Assembly (NCBI RefSeq): GCF_014648195.1
Contig: NZ_BMQQ01000005.1
Coordinates: 57,619 to 121,618 of the forward strand
Direction: 5' to 3'
DNA: 64,000 nucleotides
Source of the DNA: Streptomyces purpureus
GTDB lineage: Bacteria > Actinomycetota > Actinomycetes > Streptomycetales > Streptomycetaceae
Positions 58,428 through 64,000 of this stretch are shown here, one piece after another. The notes beneath the pieces are model-generated. The model was not told the origin of the DNA. It was given only the letters and a program-made list of their open reading frames with translations, and did not search any database. Every line of letters starts with the position of its first letter. Positions within the stretch are counted from its first letter, which is position 1. The translations under genes were made by a program, and so were the position numbers.

Positions 58428-59420
58428 ATGACGCGAACCGAACACAACGCCGTCGAGGTCCGGGGCCTCGTGAAGCACTACGGCGACACCAAGGCCCTCG
58501 ACGGGGTCGACCTCGACGTCCGGGAGGGGACGGTCCTCGGGGTCCTCGGGCCCAACGGCGCGGGCAAGACCACCCTGGTGCGCTGCCTGTCCACCCTGAT
58601 CGTCCCGGACGCCGGGACCGCCACCGTCGCCGGCTACGACGTGGTGCGCCACCCCCGGCAGCTGCGCCGCACCATCGGCCTCACCGGCCAGTACGCCTCG
58701 GTGGACGAGAAGCTCTCCGGCTGGGAGAACCTCTACATGATCGGGCGGCTGCTCGACCTGTCCCGCAAGGACGCCCGGCGCCGCGCCGACGAGATGCTGG
58801 AGCGGTTCTCCCTCACCGAGGCCGCCAAGCGCGCGGCGATGACCTACTCCGGCGGCATGCGCCGCCGGCTCGACCTCGCCGCCTCGATGATCGGGCAGCC
58901 CGCCGTGCTGTACCTGGACGAGCCGACGACCGGCCTCGACCCGCGGACCCGCAACGAGGTCTGGGACGAGGTCCGGCGGATGGTCGGCGAAGGCGTCACC
59001 GTCCTTCTCACCACCCAGTACATGGAGGAGGCCGAGCAGCTCGCCAGTGAGCTGACCGTCATCGACCGGGGGCGGGTCATCGCCAACGGCGGGGTGGACG
59101 AGCTGAAGGCGAAGGTCGGCGGCCGGACGCTGAAGGTCCGCCCGGTGGATCCGGCCGACCTGCCGGAGATGGCCGCGGCGCTGCGCGAGACCGGGCTCGA
59201 CGGCATCGCCGGAGCCACCGTCGTCCCCGACGAGGACGCGCTGTACGTACCCATCCTCAGCGACGAGCAACTGACCGCCGTCGTCGGCCTGTTCGGCGCC
59301 CGGGGCTACGGCATCGCCCACATCGGTACCCATCTGCCCAGCCTGGACGAGGTGTTCCTGGCCATCACGGGCGAGAAGACACACGTGTCCGACACGACGC
59401 CCGAGGAAGTCACCGCATGA
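58428..59420 (+). CDS. DrrA-type ABC transporter ATPase
   Basis: A 330-aa daunorubicin-resistance-type ATPase. Walker A GPNGAGKTT, signature YSGGMRRRLDLA and Walker B VLYLDEPTTGLDPR are intact, and the C-terminal extension (DEVFLAITGEKTH) is the DrrA-type tail that contacts the permease. AGGGGAC lies before the ATG. The stop overlaps the permease start (ATGA). Likely an exporter of a lipophilic drug or metabolite. Confidence 0.93.
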   Translation: MTRTEHNAVEVRGLVKHYGDTKALDGVDLDVREGTVLGVLGPNGAGKTTLVRCLSTLIVPDAGTATVAGYDVVRHPRQLRRTIGLTGQYASVDEKLSGWENLYMIGRLLDLSRKDARRRADEMLERFSLTEAAKRAAMTYSGGMRRRLDLAASMIGQPAVLYLDEPTTGLDPRTRNEVWDEVRRMVGEGVTVLLTTQYMEEAEQLASELTVIDRGRVIANGGVDELKAKVGGRTLKVRPVDPADLPEMAAALRETGLDGIAGATVVPDEDALYVPILSDEQLTAVVGLFGARGYGIAHIGTHLPSLDEVFLAITGEKTHVSDTTPEEVTA

Positions 59421-60268
59421 GCACCACCACCGTCACCCGCGCGCCCGCGCCCACGCCGGCCGCCCCGGCCGGGCGGACGCCCGCCGCCGAGGGCCGGATC
59501 GGCCTGCGCGCCAACCTGCGCCACATCGGCGCCCTGGTGCGGCGCAACGCTTTGCAGATCAAGCAGGACCCGGAGTCGATGTTCGACGCGGTCCTGATGC
59601 CGATCATCTTCATCCTGCTGTTCGTGTACGTCTTCGGCGGCGCGATCTCCGGCAAGGGCAACAACGACGCGTACGTCAACTACGTGGCCCCCGGCCTGAT
59701 GGCGATGATGGGCCTGAACATCGCCATGGCCGTCGGCGTGGGCATCAACGACGACATCAAGAAGGGGGTCATGGACCGGTTCCGCACGATGCCGATAGCC
59801 CGGTCCTCGGTCCTCCTCGCGAAGATCGTCGTCGAGGTCGGCCGCATGATGATCGCCACCGCGATCCTGCTCGGCACGGGCTTCCTGCTCGGCCTGGACA
59901 TCAAGACCTCGGTCCTGCACCTCTTCGCCGCCATCGGCCTGTCGGTGGTGTTCGGAGCGTCGCTGATGTGGATCTTCATCCTGCTGGGTCTCACCATGAA
60001 GACGGCCCAGGCCGTCCAGGGGATGGCCATGCTCGTCCTGATGCCCCTGCAGTTCGGCTCCTCCATCTTCGCCCCGCCGGACTCGATGCCCGGCTGGCTG
60101 AAGACCTTCACCGACTACAACCCGCTCTCCAACCTCGCCGACGCCGCCCGCAACCTCGTCAACGGCGGCCCCGTCGCCGAATCGGTGTGGATGACGCTCG
60201 GCTGGGCGGTGGCCATCACGGTCGTCACGGCGCCGCTCGCGGTCGCCAAGTTCCGCAAGAAGACCTGA
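59417..60268 (+). CDS. DrrB-type ABC-2 permease
   Basis: A 283-aa membrane protein with six helices after a Pro/Ala-rich N-terminus. LVRRNALQIKQDPESMFDAVLMPIIFILLF is the elbow and first helix of ABC-2 permeases, and NPLSNLADAARNL near the end is also typical. Coupled by a 4-bp overlap to the ATPase gene. A short set of repeated AAGACCTGAGC words follows its stop. Confidence 0.92.
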   Translation: MSTTTVTRAPAPTPAAPAGRTPAAEGRIGLRANLRHIGALVRRNALQIKQDPESMFDAVLMPIIFILLFVYVFGGAISGKGNNDAYVNYVAPGLMAMMGLNIAMAVGVGINDDIKKGVMDRFRTMPIARSSVLLAKIVVEVGRMMIATAILLGTGFLLGLDIKTSVLHLFAAIGLSVVFGASLMWIFILLGLTMKTAQAVQGMAMLVLMPLQFGSSIFAPPDSMPGWLKTFTDYNPLSNLADAARNLVNGGPVAESVWMTLGWAVAITVVTAPLAVAKFRKKT

Positions 60269-60316
60269 GCAAGAAGACCCGAGACCTGAGCGGGAAGACC
60301 TGACGGCCGTACGGGC

Positions 60317-63300
60317 TCAGGTCCCGACCCGCTGATCCTGGTCGGCCAGCAGGGCGGCGGCCTCTTCCAAGGAGAGGCCGCCGCCCTCGGCGTACGCCGC
60401 CGCGAAGACGGCGTCGTCACCGAGCGCGCCCCGTGTCAGCTTCTCGGCCATGGCCGCGTGCTCCCGCTCGAGCGGCGCGACGACATGGCCCGGCGGCAGC
60501 AGCGCGGCCTGCGCGCCGAGCAGCACGGCGGCCGTACGGGCCGACGCGCCGCCGAGCCCCGCCAGCGCCCAGGCGGCGGTGACCAGCTGGGCCGACGGCA
60601 TGTGCGGCGCGACCATGAGCGACAGGGGCTCGCGGGAACGCTCGAAGGCGCGTACCGACATGTCCAGCGCCTCGGCGTGGCGGCCGTCCAGGTTCTCCAG
60701 CCAGGCCAGGATGCCGAGGGTGATCCCGTCGAAGATCGACATGGTCTGGGAGCGGAACCGGGCACGCAGTTCGGTCATCTGCTCACGGGCCTCGGCGGTC
60801 CGGCCGGTGCGGCCCAGCCACACCGACAGGTAGATCTGGGCCGCGTACAGGGCCTCACTGCCGGAGCCTCGGCCGCCCGCCATGACCGCGCGCAGGATCG
60901 CCTCGCCCTCCTCACCGCGCCCGGTCGCGGTGAGCGCCTCGCCGTAGCGGGCCCGCAGGAGCGCCATCTGGGCCTGGGCGCCCATGCGTTCGGCGTAACC
61001 GATGGCGGTGGCAAAGTCCTCGGCGGCGCCTTCGTAGTCGCACCGCTGCTCCCGCGCCTCGCCGCGGGAGGAGAGCGCCTCGGCGGCGCCCCACGCGTCG
61101 TCGAGCCGCATGAAGATCTCCAGGGCCTCGTCGGCGTCCCGGGCCGAGTCCCCGGCCCATCCGGCACGGTTGGCCATGACGTTGGCCCGGACGTTGAGCG
61201 CGCAGGCCAGCTCCCAGTCGTAGCCGTACTCCCGGCAGGCGTCGACCGTGCCGTCGAGCATGTCGCGTACCGCCTCGGGGGATGCGGTGAGCAGGACCGC
61301 GTAGAAGTGGAGGAAGCCGGGGTGGCGGCAGGTCTGGGGAAGCCCGGGCCGGTAGACCGCGGAGATCTCCCGCAGCCGCGCCAGGCCCGCCGGGCTGGTC
61401 CAGAGGGCGGACTCGTGGTCCATGCTGGCGATCTCGATCAGCCGCACCCCGCGCCGGGCCTCCCACCGCACGTCCTCGTCCAGCGGCGGGGGCGCGTCGG
61501 TGCAGCGCCGGGTGAGCGGGACGACGGGCGCGGCGGGCGGCGCGAACGGGTCGGGGCCGAGCGCGGCGGTCCGCTCGGCCCAGTGCCGGGCGTCGGCGCG
61601 CAGGTCCCGCAGCTGCCAGTAGGTGAGCAGGGAGTGGACGAGGACGAGGGCCTCGTCCTCGTCCTGTCGGGCCACGGCCCGGCGCAGGGCGGTGCGGAGG
61701 TTCTCGTACTCGGTGCTCAGGCGGGCGATGGCCCGGACCTGGCCGCCGCCGCGGAGCTGAGGGTCTGTGGTGCGGGCGAGTTCGCGGTAGTGGACGAGGT
61801 GGCGGCGCTCGGTGGCGGCGCGGTCGCCGGCCTCGTCGAGGCGTTCGGCGCCGTATTCGGCGACGGTCTCCAGGAGCCGGTAGCGCATGCCGTCGCCGCC
61901 GGTGGGGTCGGCGACGACCAGCGACTTGTCGACAAGGGCGCCGAGCAGGGTGAGGGTGTCGGGTTCGGCGCAGACGGCCTCGGCGGCGGCCGGGTCGCAG
62001 CCGCCGCTGAACACGGACAGCCGGCGCAGGACGGTGCGTTCGGCGTCGCCGAGGAGGTCCCAGGACCAGTCGACGACGGCGCGGAGGGTCTGCTGCCGGG
62101 GCAGGACGGTCCGGGCGCCGGAGGTGAGCAGCCGGAAGCGGTCGTCCAGCCGGTCGGCGAGCTGGCGCGGGGTGAGCAGGCGCAGCCGGGCGGCGGCGAG
62201 CTCGATGGCGAGCGGCAGCCCGTCGAGGCGGCGGCAGATCTCGGCGCAGGCGTCGGCGTCGTCGGCCGGGTCGAAGCCGGGCCGGGCGGCGGCGCCCCGC
62301 TCGGCGAGCAGCCGCAGCGCCATCGGGTCGGGCAGCGGGTCGACGGGCCGGAGCAGCTCGCCGGGGACGCCGAGCGGTTCGCGGCTGGTGGCGAGGACCG
62401 TCAGGTCGGGGCAGCGGGCGAGGAGTTCCTCGGCGAGGACGGCGGCGGCGTGGACGACGTGCTCGCAGTTGTCGAGGAGGAGCAGCATGCGGCGGCCGGC
62501 GCAGTGCTGGACGAGCCGTCGGAGCGGGTCGGCGGTGCCGCCGGCTGCGCGCAGCTCCTCGGCCCCGGCTCCGCGCAGTACGGTCTCCCGGGCGCCGAGC
62601 GCGCCGAGGACGGCCTCGGGCAGGGCGTCGGGGTCGGTGACGGGCGCGAGTTCGACGAGCCACACGCCGTCCTCCCACCCACCGGCGGCCCGCTCGGCCG
62701 CCTCCTGCGACAGCCGCGTCTTCCCGGCCCCGCCGGGCCCGAGGAGCGTGACGAGCCGCGCCCGGCCGAGGTCGTCCCGGATACGGGCGATGTCCTCCTC
62801 GCGTCCGACGAAGCTGGTGAGCCGGGCGCGGAGGTTGCCGGGGCGGGGCGTGGACCGTGGGGCGGGCGCGGGCTCGGGTCGCAGCAACTGCGTGTGCAGG
62901 GAGCGCAGTTCGGGGCCGGGGTCGGTGCCGAGGCGGTCGGCGAGGGCGGTGCGGACGTCCTCGTACGCCTGCAGCGCCTCGGCCTGCCGTCCGGACGCGC
63001 GCAACGCCCGGATGTGGAGCGCCTGGACGGGCTCGTCGAGCGGGAACTCGGTGGCGAGCGCGGCCAGTTCCGGCAGCGCCTCTTCGGCACGGCCGAGGGC
63101 GAGGAGGGCGGCGAGGCGGGCGCGCAGGGCGGCGAGGCGGCGGGCCTCCCAGCGGGCGGCCTCGGCGGCCCGGTCGGGCAGGTCGGCGAGGACGGGGTCG
63201 CGCCACAGGCCGAGCGCCTCGTCCAGGATCCCGAGCGCGCGGCCCGGCTCACCGTCCGCGGCCCGTACGCCCTCGGTGACCAGCCGGTCGAAGCGGTGCA

Positions 63301-63589
63301 GGTCGACGGCGTCCCGGTCGGCGCCGAGGCGGTAACCACCGGGCACCGACACGACGGCGTCCCGCCCCAGGACCCGCCGCAGCCGCCCGACCAGGGCCTG
63401 CAGCGCACCAACCGCGTCCTCGGGCGGCTCCCCGCCCCACACCTCGTCGACGAGTACGTCGACCCCCACCCCCCGCCCGGCCCGCAACGCGAGCACGGCC
63501 AACAGGGCGCGCAGCCGCGGACCGCCGACGGGCTGCGGGGTGCCGTCGTCGTGGAGAGCCTGGGTGGTGCCGAGTACGGAAAAGTGCAC
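60317..63589 (-). CDS. AfsR/SARP-type regulator with BTAD and NB-ARC-like ATPase
   Basis: A 1090-aa multidomain regulator. Residues about 1-90 are an OmpR-like winged helix (PRLRALLAVLALRAGRGVGVDVLVDEVWG), 97-245 the bacterial transcriptional activation domain (LHRFDRLVTEGVRAA ... LHIRALRASGRQAEALQAYEDV), then a P-loop ATPase (GPGGAGKT at about 284-291; LLLLDNCEHV) and C-terminal helical repeats (TPR-like). Such proteins switch on antibiotic or development genes. The GTG at 63589 begins the winged helix; upstream frame lacks coding bias. It is convergent with the DrrAB exporter, a possible target. Confidence 0.9.
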   Translation of the reverse strand: MHFSVLGTTQALHDDGTPQPVGGPRLRALLAVLALRAGRGVGVDVLVDEVWGGEPPEDAVGALQALVGRLRRVLGRDAVVSVPGGYRLGADRDAVDLHRFDRLVTEGVRAADGEPGRALGILDEALGLWRDPVLADLPDRAAEAARWEARRLAALRARLAALLALGRAEEALPELAALATEFPLDEPVQALHIRALRASGRQAEALQAYEDVRTALADRLGTDPGPELRSLHTQLLRPEPAPAPRSTPRPGNLRARLTSFVGREEDIARIRDDLGRARLVTLLGPGGAGKTRLSQEAAERAAGGWEDGVWLVELAPVTDPDALPEAVLGALGARETVLRGAGAEELRAAGGTADPLRRLVQHCAGRRMLLLLDNCEHVVHAAAVLAEELLARCPDLTVLATSREPLGVPGELLRPVDPLPDPMALRLLAERGAAARPGFDPADDADACAEICRRLDGLPLAIELAAARLRLLTPRQLADRLDDRFRLLTSGARTVLPRQQTLRAVVDWSWDLLGDAERTVLRRLSVFSGGCDPAAAEAVCAEPDTLTLLGALVDKSLVVADPTGGDGMRYRLLETVAEYGAERLDEAGDRAATERRHLVHYRELARTTDPQLRGGGQVRAIARLSTEYENLRTALRRAVARQDEDEALVLVHSLLTYWQLRDLRADARHWAERTAALGPDPFAPPAAPVVPLTRRCTDAPPPLDEDVRWEARRGVRLIEIASMDHESALWTSPAGLARLREISAVYRPGLPQTCRHPGFLHFYAVLLTASPEAVRDMLDGTVDACREYGYDWELACALNVRANVMANRAGWAGDSARDADEALEIFMRLDDAWGAAEALSSRGEAREQRCDYEGAAEDFATAIGYAERMGAQAQMALLRARYGEALTATGRGEEGEAILRAVMAGGRGSGSEALYAAQIYLSVWLGRTGRTAEAREQMTELRARFRSQTMSIFDGITLGILAWLENLDGRHAEALDMSVRAFERSREPLSLMVAPHMPSAQLVTAAWALAGLGGASARTAAVLLGAQAALLPPGHVVAPLEREHAAMAEKLTRGALGDDAVFAAAYAEGGGLSLEEAAALLADQDQRVGT

Positions 63590-64000
63590 GGTGACATTGT
63601 CCCCGGCGGGGCGTCGTCCGTCGGACGCGCGGCCCGGCGCCGATCGGGCCTCGCCCCCGAACGCGCGGCCTGGCCCCCTGCGGGCACCGCCGGCGACGGC
63701 CCAACCCCGGGCGACACCGCCCGCGGACGTCGGCCTTGCCCTCGGCGACCTCGGGCGCGGGCGCGCCGCATAGCCGCAGCCAGACAGCGCCCGTCGACGT
63801 GCGGCACCGTCCGCGACCGGGCCTCGCCCGCAGGCGTCGGCATCGCGTGCCCGGCCCGGTGTTGTCCCCCGGGTGCGGGGTACGGCCCCCTGCCCAAGAC
63901 CGCGGCATACGGCATCGCCCCCACCAGGCTCGCCCGGGCGAGCACCGCCCAACCCCGGCCGACACCGCCCGCGGACCAGTGGCAGACCCCAGCCAAAACC
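63590..64000. repeat. Noncoding GC-rich stretch with 30-bp direct repeat
   Basis: No gene-like frame is visible upstream of the regulator. Copies at 63699-63728 and 63947-63976 match at 29 of 30 bases (around AACCCCGG...GACACCGCCCGCGGAC). Further weak repeats of GGGCCTCGCCC occur at about 63645 and 63819. Confidence 0.6.

Noticed and set aside
60912..63206. Alternative minus-strand frame of 764 codons in the SARP-type gene
   Set aside because: Arg/Pro-rich translation without domains; the overlapping frame has winged-helix, BTAD and ATPase motifs.
63590..63996. N-terminal extension of the SARP-type regulator or an extra gene
   Set aside because: The translation is Arg/Pro/Gly repeats without domain and contains direct DNA repeats; the winged helix begins at 63589.

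Overview
The window is a high-GC actinobacterial chromosome segment, almost certainly Streptomyces. Support: near-universal G/C third codon positions, many GTG/TTG starts, frequent 4-bp start/stop overlaps, many leaderless genes with a TANNNT box 5-8 nt before the start codon, and a core gene set (Ppm1-type mannosyl transferase, malEFG, glnE, glnA2, nadE, panB) that matches Streptomyces gene order as I remember it. I see no rRNA, tRNA, CRISPR array, insertion sequence or prophage.

Layout. 1-3.4 kb: the 3' end of a Ca-loop (FG-GAP/VCBS) secreted protein, a polyprenol-phosphate mannosyltransferase and a multi-spanning membrane protein. 3.6-6.6 kb: a 40-codon small ORF, a lone winged-helix DNA-binding protein, and a PepSY plus His/Met-rich membrane pair that may handle copper. 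6.7-12.8 kb: a nucleoside-diphosphate-sugar epimerase-like reductase, a NarL-type two-component system followed by a secreted DUF1996 protein with a Gln-Gly/Gln-Asp tract, a lipoprotein and a DSP-type phosphatase. 12.9-18.9 kb: a sigma-factor-like/membrane hybrid, a ferritin-like di-iron protein coupled to a 2Fe-2S reductase, TetR, tautomerase-like and GNAT genes.

18.9-35.3 kb is a starch/maltodextrin region: a 1771-aa double-GH13 amylopullulanase, a secreted alpha-amylase with CBM20, and an operon malE-malF-malG-aglA-lacI on the minus strand. Divergent from malE sits a second aglA-like plus lacI-like pair, so the glucosidase/regulator module occurs twice, inverted, around the transporter. 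The second lacI is broken by one extra G in a G7 run. CTTGCAG-type operator candidates lie before malE, the second aglA and the amylase. Extracellular enzymes would cut starch, MalEFG import maltodextrins, cytoplasmic GH13 glucosidases release glucose, and the LacI protein(s) repress.

35.3-45.4 kb: a PAP2/inositol-phosphotransferase-like protein, a decayed amidohydrolase gene that carries an antisense 147-bp piece of a fumarase (fumC) gene, glnE, a PIG-L deacetylase, PPOX and VOC proteins, a 49-aa Cys-rich small protein and glnA2 (gamma-glutamylpolyamine synthetase type). 45.6-54.7 kb: membrane/secreted DUF proteins, a 13-bp tandem repeat, CBS protein, alpha/beta hydrolase, DUF998 protein, a His-rich membrane protein with a Tat-lipoprotein multicopper oxidase, NAD+ synthetase and a membrane endonuclease/phosphatase-family protein. 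54.9-64 kb: an MFS-tetR operon with a near-perfect 31-bp operator palindrome, panB, a DrrAB-type ABC exporter and a convergent AfsR/SARP-type regulator, then about 400 bp of repeat-containing noncoding DNA.

The most unusual items are the fumC fragment lodged in a dead amidohydrolase gene, the inverted duplication of the aglA-lacI module with one frameshifted regulator, a REP-like palindrome inserted in frame in aglA, and the sigma-like membrane hybrid at 12.9 kb.
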